NCBI GenBank assembly: GCA_921293015.1
Contig: OV121087.1
Location: 39,294,630-39,358,629, forward strand
Direction: 5' to 3'
DNA length: 64,000 nt
Source of the DNA: Phorcus lineatus
Taxonomy: Eukaryota > Mollusca > Gastropoda > Trochida > Trochidae
The notes beneath the pieces were generated by a model that searched no databases, had not been told where the DNA came from, and saw only the letters and a list, made by a program, of their open reading frames with translations. Position numbers and translations under genes: made by a program. Positions 12,016-24,330 of the stretch are shown here, piece after piece; position 1 is the stretch's first letter, and each line of letters opens with the position of its first letter.

Positions 12016-14247
12016 CTGAAACAAATAGAGATAAGAGTTATCAGAAGATGACACCTCCTTCACAGTATAAGCTAAATATCCGAGATGTAAACACCTCCTG
12101 AAAGCTCATCAATAGAAAAAGTCAAATATAAATGCCGGAGAATAACATTTACGTCTGAGAAATTTCAAAGTTCATCATTTTTGCTTCATATGAAAATGTT
12201 AATATGCAATACATTTTCATCAATTTAATCTGAAAATCAGTACCATTCAAGATATGAAACAGATATTTATAAAGTTAAGCTTTTATATTTAGCAAGAGAC
12301 TATAATAGAACTTCTCTTAACATAACATTTTGTTCTTGTTTACAATCTATATGCCATGTTTTTCTCATTTTCCCCATTGAAATTACATGCGCAATAAAGA
12401 TGGAGTCAGAAAAACAAAACTAAGGGGAAATGTTATTTACAACAGAATTTTTCTAACAGAATTCTAAGCATGTTCCTATCAGAAACTACTATTCAAAGTC
12501 ATCTATGATTAAACTGACTTTGAAATGATAACACAATTTACAGATCATTATTCTTTCTTGAAAAATAGTTTTATCTTCTTAGGAAATAAATAAGTTAATA
12601 AGCATGATTGAATGAAAATTAAATCAACATGATCTGAGTCAGACCTGTTCTTATTTTGATAAGATACGGCACTGCGCTGGAGTTTGTCTACCCATCAGCA
12701 CTGTTTATTTGCTCTTGGGGAAAAAATTAGTAGCACTTTTGAATTCAATTTAGAAAAATATTTTAGTCTCACAGAAAAAGTAGTGCAAATCAATTGCTAT
12801 TTCTGTAAAATTGTAATCACATACTTTTTTAACACAGGTGCCAGATACTGAATATAGATCTATATAAATATAAAAACTTATATATATCTATTGAATAAAC
12901 AAGGTGGTACAAGACCAAAAATTGATACTAAGATCTGTCTAGAATATTACAGAGACTTATTGTCTGAGGGAACAGGTTCAATAATTTCTGATCCGACCCG
13001 ACCATGTTTTCTTGTTTCTAGTGTTTTTATGTCATGGTTAGATACATATAAATGGTTATGTATATATATATTTACTTATTCATTATAATTATCAATTTGT
13101 AATTATTTACTTATAATTACCCTCGTGTAACCTATTTCCGTGGTAATAAGAAATAATCTTCTATAAGTGTTATTGCCGATAATGTCAAACATTCTGAACT
13201 CATAAAGTGATAAAGTACATATTTTTCAACTAGGTAATGTTAAACAAACAGTTGTTTTACTCTTTTGTTAAATCTCATTCACATTTTAAAAACAGATGCA
13301 AATTGTTATTAATTTATTTGGTGTCACCTGTTTTCATGGTATTTCTATGATGTCAAATTATGAGAATACAACACATGCAATGACTTCAATTTTTCCTTTT
13401 TTTAAAACACAGATTGATAGAGTACAATAGCATTTTAATTGATGTTGACATGACATTGTGTTTAAAATATTTATAGGGTCATTGAATTATTTCACTTTAT
13501 AAATATTTATCATAAAATATCTTATTTCTGGTAAAGTTAGGAAATCATGAGGCTGCTTAGAGCATATTTAGTATTAGAAAATCTTCTAGTCACCAAATAC
13601 CTTGCATTTCATGTAGTTAAAGATTTAATATTAGCAAGCAAAGCAAAGTTTACTTGTACAAGCAATAACTTGCTTTCACTGCACCAGAAAATCATACAAA
13701 ATAGCCAAAATTATATAAGAATCAACCTTTCTATGATTTCACATATTTATTAGTAGAACAGGTATTATACTAAAAATTCAGGTGTTTCAGGATTAAAATA
13801 ACATGGGTTTACTGGAAAGCATTGTTTGAAAAATTATACATCGATTGTATTTTTAAAAATCAACCATAAATGTTGTCCACAAAAGGTGTTATGTGAAAAG
13901 CATTAAATTTCATTTGATTTTCTTCACTGAAATGAATCAATGAATAGATTGATAAAATAGTGATCATTTCCTTCTTGGATCAATGCAGAACAACTGGTGA
14001 ATAAAATAAGTGCTAACATGTCTGGGTGCAGTAAGGGGTTAGAGAGGATAGACATCTTTTGTAAATACCACGAAAACAGGTGACCCATGAAAACAGGTTA
14101 CTCCAGGGTATATAAAAGCAACTACAAATAGATATTGAAAAAAAATAAAAAATGATGAGCAGAGGTGATATGTCATAGGAAATGGATAAAATTCTGATAT
14201 AATCTTACTGATTGAAACTGATATGCATGAAAGAAATGTCTCTTACA

Positions 14248-14506
14248 TTAAAGGGGCAGTAGCATGCTTTTTGAACATTCAAATCTTCAAATTCTCCCCA
14301 ATAAACATTAATACTTTATGCCAAACGTATTATCTTCAGTGGGTTAAAACAGATCTCATTACTCAATCTGATTATCTCTAGTTGTATAGAAAATAATCAT
14401 ATCCATATTACAAACTGAAAAAACTTTTGTCTCACAATTGGAAACATTTAGTTTCCTTCTCATGATTTAATTTTTTCGACACATAAACATGCTACTTCAC
14501 CTTTAA
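14248..14506. mobile_element. TTAA-flanked MITE, family GGGGCAGTAGC
   Basis: The left end TTAAAGGGGCAGTAGCATG is mirrored by CATGCTACTTCACCTTTAA at the right end (two mismatches in 19), and TTAA lies at both edges. The interior shares blocks such as TCTCATTACT with the element at 40948-41285. TTAA target sites are characteristic of piggyBac-type transposition; that assignment is inferred. Confidence 0.6.
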
Positions 14507-17125
14507 ATTCCATTTGGGAAAAGTTGTTATTATTTGTAAAATCATAGACTTTTAAAAATATCAAAAATTCACAGTTTCCACTTTGGATATTTTGGTATTG
14601 TTTCAGACTATATATTCAAGCTGACAGTAAGTAAAAATACTAAAAATAATAAACATATCGTTCCATTCACAACTTAACCCTGCAATGAACATACCTTTCA
14701 AAGAAAACTATGAATAGATTACTTTCTGCATATTCCCTTTAGGCTTATTCAATTTCATGATGGTACAAAACCATCTGTTTAGACTTGGCTATAAGAGTCG
14801 ACTGAAGGATGAAGCAGCGTGAAAATATCCCGGCAAATTACCTGTCTGACAAAACGTAAATGATTAGTTCATGGCACCAGGCATTGTATATAAATACTGA
14901 AGAACACGTGTCAATGACTTGTTCTAACGACCGCCGTTCAAATTTCAATACCGAAAAGAATTCTCAGAATACGTCTTATCAAATTTAGCCGGTGTGCTAC
15001 TTTGTTTTGATAAAATGCAACTCGATCAGCACTTCCGTTCTCCAGCCTCGTTCTCGTGAAACTCTATGGCACTTTCGATTGGATGAACCATTCTCTTTCA
15101 GCGTGACCAACTAGTTTGTGTGGTTTCGTGAATTTGAACTGAATGTCTTTATCATGCAAACATATTTTCAAAAATGGCCATTGATATTTTCATCATAGTA
15201 GAATAGAAAAGGTATAGATGATGCAAAGACAGTATTTAAATGACATCTAATTTGGAAGACTTTATTTCATAAAAAATATCCCCATGAACCTATTACAAGA
15301 ATTGTGATTTTCACGGACGGCCTCAGTTGACTTTTGATAGCTAAAATACTAAAAGTGTAGATACTGCATGAATGATATATATAGACTTTATTATTTCTTT
15401 ATTATTAATATCTTTCGCGAACATTTCACTGAAAAATAAAGCAAAACGGAGAGGGAGAAATGGTGCTTTGATCGAGTTAAGGGTCTTTTCCCAATAATTC
15501 AAATACCCTCTGTTTTATAAAGTTTTATTTCTCAAATGATTTAAAAATCGATAGTTAAATATTTACACTTTACAAAGCTAATCGTCATCTTCTTTTAAGC
15601 AATAACAAAATATTCAGCATTTAGCATTAGACATGAATCTTTGACCGAAATCATTGCTGTTCTTAGCTCACTAACTCACTCATTCACACGCGATAAATAC
15701 AATTAAAGAAAGGACATCATGTCAAATACATTGAGGTGATTCAAGGTTAAGTTGCAAACACACAATTCAAAAAAAGAAACGCATAGGTGATTTTAAGAAT
15801 TTTGGAATCTTTTAAAAACGGTAAAAACATTTCAACCATTATCTTTCCTTCCAAAGTGTTAATGTATGATTGTGAACGGGTTCAATTTGGGCCTTTTTGT
15901 CTCTGTTATAAACATTTGAAGGCGTTTTCGCCCAAAAATACTAGTAAAGTAGAATTCACGGGAGCTAAGCGTAAATCATGTGGTATTGATAATCAAAGAA
16001 AGGCAATCATCGTTTCAAATTTGTTATTCGATTTTGCATGGAAAACATCGAGGTTAGCAGTAGGCCAAGTATTCATGACGAAATTGGGACGCCACTGTAC
16101 GTCGGATTGACTGTGTAGAGTCACAACTTGCAATTTCCTGAGAAATAGAACGTTTACTAGAGTGCCATTTTTACCTTTTGAGTCGGTTCCTGCAAACCAG
16201 ATCCGCCCCCAAGAGTTTCAGATGTGTCCGTCCAAGAGTTAAAACCAAGCGAAGAATCTCTACATCCGCATCAATCGCTTACGTCATTATGATGTCAAGA
16301 CCATATAGCGACTAAACAATTCCTGTTTTAAGAAAAAAGTCGACTAAACTTACCGGAAGCGTTGTTGTGAAGAGCATATTCGGACAAGAAGGCCAATTAT
16401 TACACCTGTTTTGAGCAACTTCCAACTGCGTAATCGCCTTTAGTGGTGTTGTAAAATCAAGAACTTGAACTTAAAAAACTTTAGGATAGTTCGATGCAGT
16501 GATTAATCACAATTTCGTCTGCAATAGCGAGATATTGGAAGCAACATGTCTTTGTAGGCCTACTGTTTACCGTCGAAAAAATTGACACTTTGCCAACAAT
16601 TTCAATCGAAAGGTCGACAGATTCGGTTGAGACAGTGTGGGGTTGCGAAGTGCGGTATCAAGCACAAATGTACCTGATTTAGGGGTGGTTAAGGATAATT
16701 TGACAGAAAAACAGTTCACAAATACAGACAGACAGATTATGTTTACATAAAAATACAAGGATAAAGGCATAAAAATTATAAAAGCGAGCTACGCAAAAAT
16801 GGGATAACAGTGAAAAAAAATGTACATAAAATCATATATACATACACAATTGATGAGGTTAAAGTGTTAATTATTTGTTAAAATGTAAAAGAGTCCAATG
16901 TAAAATAACTTTGCATGTCTTGGCAGTTATGAATAAAACTTTTGAGCATGGTATGATAAACACATCAGTAAAAGCACTAACATTTCTATTGACGTCCGAT
17001 TATTGGCCAACAGAGAGAGTTGTTCCAGCTTGACTACTCTTATTCACAGGCAGCATGCGTCATGGTCTACTACCTTGCCAATAAGAACCTCAAAATCTTG
17101 CTACGACCTTCCCAAACCCATTCTC

Positions 17126-17506
17126 TCCAAACAGAGGTAGATCTACCTCCGTCATAAATTCCTATACAACCTCTGTCTTCCCCTAGCGGCACAATATTGC
17201 AACTTAAACTACGTGGCAAATTTCAGTAAATGAAAACAACAAATGCATGAATAACATATTTGTTGTCACACAGATCTGTGCAACGATTCGGTCGCAAAAT
17301 GAGGCGTTTATGTTCTGTAAAGACGACTCAAAGTTCAAGGTGCAAATACGAATAAAGTTTAGCTTTTGGAAAGTTTACGGAAATAACTTAGGCGGTTTGA
17401 ATGCTAACTTCGAAACGGCGTCGCTGTTTGCACATCTAACTTTGATTGCATCCAATCAACGTTCTACATACGTATGGGACATATGACGGAGCTACCTCTG
17501 TTGGGA
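17126..17506. mobile_element. Element with AGAGGTAG inverted ends
   Basis: The left end reads TCTCCAAACAGAGGTAG followed by CTCCGTCATA. The right end on the opposite strand reads TCTCCCAACAGAGGTAG followed by CTCCGTCATA. About 320 bp of unrelated sequence lies between. The same end sequence forms the small hairpin at 45618-45674, and a diverged version lies near 40797-40855. Confidence 0.45.
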
Positions 17507-20472
17507 GAGAAAGTCCCAAACCTAGTTTCATTTCAGTACTCCAATATAATACTTATGGAACTAACCATCATCCAAACCATCGTTTTTAGAGGATTATCAG
17601 CACAGTATTTTCAGTTCACTAATAAGAGGTAAAACTAATAAATGATTTTTCGGAGACCCGTCAAAATGTAGGAGCCCTTTATATCAATGTGAAAAGTAAC
17701 ATTAGTAAGACCTATGTAAAATACAGTTTATTTCCTTGAGGACAAAAAATTAGCGATCATGTTTAAGAATGGTGATAGATGATTCGCCTTGAGATAATGA
17801 AACGTCAGTGAGAAAAAAAAATAAGACTGTTATATTTCGCTCAATACAACATAATACATCATAATTTAATATAGTCGTTAAAAGTCTCTACGTCAAATTG
17901 AATATGACCAGGTGATATGACAGTTAAGAGCCGTTAAGGTAACTCGATACATAACTTCACTTGCAGCTGTATAATAAAGTTGGATATAAGGCGCCCTCCT
18001 GAGTGTGTGATAATATGGAGTTAAAAGGATTGCTATGTGCACATTAATACGCGTCCATGGTTTGAACTTCGTTAATCTGGTAGTCTTTCGCTCATTAAAT
18101 AATAAACCACTCAGTCGTTTCATAAAAAAAATATTCAACGGGACGTCATTTAGTAGTCTCTTTATACCTACGTCTTATACCATCTTTTACTTGATAAATA
18201 TACAATAATCTGTGTCCGAACGTCGCATAGCATAGCATAGCATAGTAAAAGTTTATATCTGTATATTTCTCCTCATAACCGTTATTGCAACTTCTTAAAT
18301 GCCTCTCAAAGTAGTCATTGAAAGGTTGACATGGTAAGACATAATAAGATCATAGATCAGATTAATTTAGGAAATAAATAAAATCAAGTTTAGCAATCAG
18401 GTAAACTATAAATCTAAAGATTCGCTCCTCACATAGGTTTCTAGGGTAACGTCTTCCAACATGACCTCTGTTTCAAGTAGAGAGGTTGATGGGCTTGAAA
18501 TACAAAATCCTGAAAATACCTTATTCCTTGCATTCTAACTGATAGAAATCAGCGACAGTGTTTAAAACTGAGCCCCCCCCCCCCCCCTTCCTCCCCCCCA
18601 TACCGTTGAGGACTGGAGTCTCTTTGCCTGTGTGACCCGCACATTGTTCATGTAAGACAGAATATAACTATCATGAATTTAATGAAAATCTTATCAGTTT
18701 TTTAGCCGCACAGACTTAAATATTATAAAAATATGGCCCATTGGTAACAAAGGTTAATCCTCTCTGTTGTCAGAGATATTCAATTGAACATTGCCGTATA
18801 TGTTTAAAAGAAAATTGTATACAAAAATATTTATAACAGAGACTTTCAAAAGTTTGTCCATCTATCAAAATACAACGTAAGAAAATTGAAACACCCTCCT
18901 CCTCCTCCCGTAACCAAGCCTTCCTGTCTTGAGAAAGTTAGATATTTATTAACCCTACTAATTCTCATAAAGAACTATATTTAGTTTCGTAATAGCCTGT
19001 AAGCCTATGTATCTGCAAGGTTGAAATGAAGGCTGAAACATGATATTTATCCATGCTTACCTTAACTCTATAAAAATACATCATACTCTAAAGACTACCG
19101 GTAAGCACGAGATGAGTATCATTACCTGAAATGAACAATCGCTCAGTAATGCATCGCGTTCAATACTGTTTACCAAGCAATTAATCTACAATAAATGATG
19201 TAATACAAAATGGATTGCTTTGAAATTTATAGACTATAACTCTAGACTAACTTGAATGATTCAATAAAAAAAAATATTTCCCCATTTTGTTCTTCACGTA
19301 CCATTAAATATGAAAACAATGACCTTGAACCAGGTCGACCTTTTAACCTATGACTTTTCTTTACCATTGCTTGGTGTCACCTTACCACTTTCATGACTTT
19401 GTTTGTTCGATTTAAGATATTGTCATGGTTGTGGAGCCCGGCAAAACACAGGTGGAAGTTCAGTTGAATAAAAAGATTTTCCTTTCATTGAGTTACGTAG
19501 TTGATATTGTATCTCCGATTTACAAAAAAATGCAGTATGTATTGACGTGATTTAAAGTCTGATAACCATTTAACTTCATCTAATTCAAACTGATTCCGAT
19601 TCACTCTTTTTCCCCTAGAATGACAGATCATTAAATTTGATAGCGAATTCGAAATATAGATTTATAGGCCTACAAAGGTCCAAACACTGAATTAAGAAAA
19701 GCAAGTGTATTTGTAAAGGAATATTGGGGGAAATTGTGATTTCCATTACCACCTGACACACAGGGATAAATCCCGTTTAGACTTAAAGTACCCTTAGCCA
19801 TTAGCTATAGGGATTAGGTTGAGTTACGATCACTAATAGATTTTATGCATTCTTCGAAACGATCTAAACTGCAGAAATAAAGCCTTCGTATTCCACTTCG
19901 AATGTTTTTCATAGACTTCGATCAATTATAAGAAACGTTTATTTTATTAAATTTGTCTCATAGGCGTAGGGAAACTTTAAAAATTCTATCTAAGGTTGTC
20001 ACCTCCTGCAGATGCCTCCCCTGCCCCCCAAGCCCCGAGGTCCTCCGGCCATAATTGCATCATCTATCAAGTGTTTCGGACCACATAAGTAATAAAATTA
20101 AATAAACAGACAACTTAATTCCGAAAAGAAATATGATAAGATCTTGTAAATGATTTTCTTCCTGTAAACACGTTTCCCTTTCTGATTGTGAAGTAGAGCG
20201 AAAACGGGGAATTGGATCGCTCTGCAGAGGACGTATTGTAACTCGATAGTCACATCACAAGTGTAGCAACACGTCCGCCCGGACATTCCACAAGTGGAGA
20301 AATTGCTACGCGATAATCTCATCTGTTCTTCCCTTTGTTGACATTGTCGGCAGTATCATGGTACAATTACACTCGATGCATCAACAATGTTGGATGAAAG
20401 GCGTATTATTGTAGGAGATATTTTAATAGGCCTCGAAGTACAACTACAAGCCCGGCTTTGATCTATATCACA

Positions 20473-20582
20473 CAGTGGCGGATCCGGGGGGGGGGGGGGG
20501 GGGGGGGGGGTTCAGGGGGTCCGGAATCCGCCCCCCCCCCCCCCCCCCCCCCCCCCCTTAAAAAATCCTGGATCCGCCCCTG
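20473..20582. mobile_element. 110-bp hAT-like foldback element with G25 and C27 tracts
   Basis: The termini CAGTGGCGGATCC (20473-20485) and GGATCCGCCCCTG (20570-20582) are inverted copies with one mismatch. They are flanked by the direct repeat TCACA (20468-20472 and 20583-20587). Inside are an uninterrupted run of 25 G (20486-20510) and a run of 27 C (20531-20557), so the whole element can fold on itself. CAG...CTG ends recall hAT MITEs, but a hAT element would normally give 8-bp duplications. Confidence 0.6.
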
Positions 20583-21080
20583 TCACAGTACAACGGACAT
20601 AGAAAGATACGCGAAGAAAGGGGTGGTGCTTGAATAACGCCAGTGCTTCAAGGTCATAGAAAAATTTGCTCGTTGATAATCAGAGAAAAATATTTTAAAA
20701 TGAAATTGTTAAGTGAAGTGGAGATATCATAATATTTGATTTCAGGAATCGCAACTAAGAAAATCAAACGGGTTAAGGAAGGAATAGAAGGAAGAAAGTA
20801 GAGTTAACACAGGCCCCCTCAATATTGGAAAGAAACGCATCATAGTTAAAGGTAAACTAACTGTAAACTAAGTGCCTAACTGAAGGAATGGAGGAAAACG
20901 CAGCTTCATCACGAAACATATATCGGTGATAAACATACCTCACTACGAACAAATATTTCAATTGGAGAAGACAGCAGGGAAAGAGTTAATGAATCTGCTT
21001 TGGTATAAGACAAAATACCTCACTAAGTCTAATAAAAATCGACAATGTTCCGTGGAATAAAAGTTTTTAGATATAGACAA

Positions 21081-21160
21081 TAGCGGGATTCGAACGTACT
21101 CTATCAGGGGCTTTCCTCTCCAGAGGTCGGCCCCAGATAGAGTACGTTCGAATCCCGCTA
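21081..21160. repeat. Inverted repeat made of a tRNA B-box sequence
   Basis: A 25-bp arm beginning TAGCGGGATTCGAACGTACT (21081-21105) is repeated in perfect reverse complement at 21136-21160. Pairing continues imperfectly inward (GGGGC), giving a hairpin with a loop of about 20 nt. Each arm carries the tRNA T-arm/B-box core GTTCGAATCC. Neither side forms a whole tRNA and the T-stem does not pair, so these are tRNA-derived remnants, not tRNA genes. Confidence 0.7.
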
Positions 21161-21524
21161 GATCCGTTCTCGAGCCTCGTAATACTTCCACAAGTGGGTG
21201 ATTTTATTGCCTCTTAAGTATCATTTAAACATAACATTCAGGTACTGTTAAACTTTATTTGATAAAATCAACGTATATGAGAATAATCATCATAACAACA
21301 TTCTATATACAGATAATCAAGACATGCATGAGCGTATACAAATGATCTCAAGTTTTACATGCCTACTGTGGCAAGAACGCAATCCTTTAAAAATGATAAT
21401 GAAACTGAATATTTTTGTGTATACAATATAACATATTTGTAATAAGATACAAAGTTGATTAATTTCGCCATGTCCTTCAAATCCTCTCTCTGTAACTGAC
21501 TCCATCTAAGCAGCCTCCTTCCCT

Positions 21525-21720
21525 TCCTCTACGCCGCCATCCATCTTTCCTCCTCTATCTCATCCATTCTGTTCTTCAAAAGACCCCCCCGCCCCCGCCC
21601 CCGCCCCCGCCCCCCACGTCTCTCGCCGCCCTCTCATCCTCACCCCTCCCTCCTCTCTCCCCACCCCCTTATTCTCCTCCCCTTCTACTTCTTGGCGGCC
21701 TTCTTCTCCTTCTTCCCCTT
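21525..21720. repeat. Polypyrimidine tract downstream of copy A
   Basis: This C/T-rich low-complexity stretch (with CCCCCG repeats at about 21586-21612) is the reverse complement of the purine-rich sequence that follows the stop of copy C. It includes the former reading frame of the lost lysine-rich tail of copy A up to about 21752. Confidence 0.7.
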
Positions 21721-21752
21721 CTTCTTCGCCGCCCTCTCTTCCTCAAAGCGTC

Positions 21753-22998
21753 TCAACTCTCTTCTCTCTCCTGCAGTTTCTGCTGTGTGAACATCTTCTT
21801 CATGAACTGACGTCTCTCCCTCTCCTTCTTCGCATCATATCTCTTGCACTCTCTATCCAGGGCTTTCTTCTGGGCCTGCTCCACGTATCTGGGTCAAGAA
21901 ATAAATAAAATGTCCATGAAGGTAAAATGTTTTTTTTTTATTTCATTGAATTTACACGAAATTATGTTCTTCTTATATTAGGTTGCTTTTAGATAGTTTG
22001 AAGAAATTGATGGAAAAAATACACTTGTTTTCGGTCCCGTGTTCGCTTTATGTGGCATCGGGGACTGCTTTCAAAAAGCAACCTTAAAGGCACTTGCGCA
22101 CACCATATTTCGTAGATATGAATAATTCATAAATAATGCAAATATCTAAAGACCTACTTATGGAAATTATAAACTTATTCAGGCTGAAAAGAGAACATAT
22201 TTTAAAAGACTGGAAGTATTTATTTGAACGTTGCAGGCCCCCGACGCTTTCATCATTGATTAACTGTTAATCGTAAAGAATAATAAGTATTCTATTGCAT
22301 TAGAAAAAAAAAAAAGCTAGTGCTGGTGCCCTCATATATGCACTAATATAGCCAATTTGAGGGCGACAATACGTGCTATAGTGCCTTTCATGTTAATCTT
22401 AACTTTGAACTTTGTGAAAAACGCCCTTACTAAACCCAAACAAGAAATTAATCATAATATAATGTGTAATCCTAAAACGGCATCTTGAAGCAGGATTATA
22501 GATAAATCTGAAATTTATCAAAAACTTTACATGATATCAATGTGGAACGGCACAGGTAAATTTCTGTAAATCCATGGTGTGTTGGTGCGTGTCGGGTTGG
22601 GGATGTTTTACAATGACATATCAAAATCCAGCGTTTTACCTGTCATATCTGTAAACATCGGCCATAATCTGTCTCTCTTCCGCCGAGTACTGATTTAGAC
22701 CTAGAGCAGCAAGACGACTTTGTCCCACCCCTGTATTGTACACCTCCAACAACCGCCGGGGTGGTTTCCGTTTCGGGGTGACGCCGTCCACCACAGGGAC
22801 TGAGAAGCACACACCCCCAGGGGCGGAGTTTTCCGGAACGATTCCTTCTTGGCGTAACTGTTTCAGAATCTCATCCCCTGACAGAGTAGGGCGTGGTTTT
22901 GAGCTCAAACTCAGACTAGGCTGGAGAGGTTTTGCAGATGGCCGAGGTTTCGGTTTGTAACAGGAAAATAACCCGTCCAAGAAAGTGAAACAACCCAT
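21753..22998 (-). CDS. MGCF family copy A: putative N-myristoylated, coiled-coil protein (stathmin-domain-protein-like?), C-terminally truncated
   Basis: The CDS joins exon 1 (22998-22640) to exon 2 (21888-21753). The donor GTAAAA at 22639 and the acceptor CCCAG at 21889 split an Arg codon. The 164-residue product begins MGCFTFLDGLFSCYK, a good N-myristoylation (Gly2) and palmitoylation (Cys3) signal. A Pro/Ser/Lys-rich stretch follows, then DEILKQLRQEGIV, KRKPPRRLLEVY and a charged helical segment (KKERERRQFMKKMF). The order MGC, (D/E)IL..LR..GI, then KPP.RL resembles stathmin domain-containing protein 1; this is my recollection of that family and is tentative. Compared with copies B and C one A is missing near 21757. 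This shifts the frame to a TGA at 21755-21753 and removes about 23 C-terminal residues. An in-frame TGA upstream of the ATG supports the chosen start. Intron 1 carries a MITE. Confidence 0.7.
22084..22390. mobile_element. MITE with AAAGGCACT ends inside the intron of copy A
   Basis: The left end TTAAAGGCACTTGCGCAC at 22084 is mirrored by GTGCTATAGTGCCTTTCA at 22373-22390, giving a roughly 300-bp element. The same terminal motif occurs in the elements at 29831-30454 and 33877. It accounts for much of the extra length of this intron (751 bp against 624 and 534 bp in copies B and C). Confidence 0.5.
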
Positions 22999-23056
22999 GA
23001 TCGACAGAAGTAATATTCACGTCAAGCGATCAAAGCGTAAGGTCAATTGTCTTGGG

Positions 23057-23113
23057 ACAATGGCGTGACGTCACAGATGATGACGTCGTAGCCGTGTCAT
23101 AACTAATTTGCAT
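23057..23113 (-). promoter_or_regulatory. Promoter module of copy A (octamer, two CRE-like sites)
   Basis: In gene orientation the order is octamer ATGCAAAT (23113-23106), a CRE-like CGACGTCA (23088-23081), a full palindromic CRE TGACGTCA (23073-23066) and CCATTGT (23063-23057), 60-115 bp before the ATG. The same order occurs upstream of copies B and C while the surrounding sequence differs. POU and CREB/ATF factors are the known binders of such sites; use here is inferred. Confidence 0.55.
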
Positions 23114-23874
23114 ATATTAATAGAACCTGTCAGAAATTATAGTATGTGCACTAAACCATTGAATGGTTTGTTAATAAACCGTTGTCAATATAATGAAAAA
23201 AGGACACAGTTTTCGGATTTATCTGTTATGGATGACATATTTTGCCTCTAGGTTGGCTATTAGCCATATCTTGACTTTATCAAACTTTGGTATGAGTAAG
23301 TGATGATTCTATTGACCTATCTGAAATATATATTTTTTAGTGTTTGCTCTGTCCCATCATTGTTTGTCATAGACGCTTTAAACTACCAAACTTATATATA
23401 GTTAAACTCTGTTTCGATGAAATAATGTTTACGAAAGCAATCATGTAATTTAATGCAATCATTACTCAGACAAACTCATTTACAAATATAGTTTTGGGGT
23501 GAATATTTATTCATGATTGGACTTGGACATAATTATGATAGCATGTTGCATCTCATTTCTTTTAAGTGGAGATTCTCTTATGAATCTTAGATTACTGAAA
23601 AATCCAAAAGTCATCTTTAGCCCGCCTTTAAAGTCGATATGAAATGTTGGTGATTTGTCTTTGATAAATGAATTTCAATATTTCACATAAAAGTAAGACC
23701 AATAATAAACATCGATCTCAAATTACCTTGATAAAATATCAAAAGTTAACTTATTTATTATTGAATAATGAAGTGAAGTTTCTAAAATGCATTTCTATTT
23801 CAATTTCATAGTTTTCAAGCATATTCTAAAATCTTAAAGGCACAAACGTATTAACTACATCTATCAACAGGTAT

Positions 23875-24330
23875 GAACAAGCCTGGAAGGACTTTTACTA
23901 TAATGATCACCTTTGCACAATGAAAATTAGTAAATTAAATTTGAATGGTAATACTGATACAGTTTTCAAAAAACGTCAACAAAGATTACATTTCATGCAC
24001 AAGCTACGATCTTTAAATGTAAATGAACGTGTACGATCCCTATTTTATCGGTGTTTTGTTGTAACCATTTTAACCTTTTCTTTCAATTGTTGGTATGGTC
24101 CCATATCTATTGTTAAGAAGTACCGCTTTTAAAAAGTTGTTCAAATCGCTGGGAAAAGTTTGTTTTACATTCATTCCTTTCAGCGTTCGTCTGTTAAATG
24201 ATCTTTAAATTAATGGAATGTGCTTGTTTATGTATTACATTTGACCTGTGTTGCCTTTCCTGTATGTTCACCAGCTCTGTCATGATACAAAATGTAATCC
24301 TTTCGGGATACTAAAGTATTATTATTATGT
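23875..24330 (+). mobile_element. 5'-truncated non-LTR retrotransposon (jockey/CR1-like) 3' end
   Basis: From about 23920 the frame reads KKRQQRLHFMHKLRSLNVNE, then RVRSLFYRCFVVTILTFSFN and CWYG. This is the characteristic C-terminal thumb region of jockey/CR1-type reverse transcriptases. The frame closes at 24132. Compared with the related copy at 53960-54374 about 190 bp is deleted after the AAATCGCTGGGAAAA block, and the 3' UTR block (CAGCGTTCGTCTGTTAAATG...) follows. Its terminal sequence merges into the 83-bp tandem array. Confidence 0.65.

Larger units (their letters stand above)
12020..21080. other. Mostly gene-free stretch with mobile elements
   Basis: Apart from the elements listed separately (14248-14506, 17126-17506, 20473-20582), no exon is convincing. 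An open frame of 107 codons at 15787-16110 follows a sequence that looks like a transposon end (TCAAAAAAAGAAACGCATAG at 15768-15787); it has no recognisable domain and may be a Tc1/mariner relic. A (CATAG)4 repeat lies at about 18225-18245 and a long C tract at about 18573-18589. Confidence 0.45.

Noticed and set aside
15787-16110. 107-codon plus-strand frame.
   Set aside because: It follows a transposon-end-like sequence and has no recognisable protein family; more likely element-derived.
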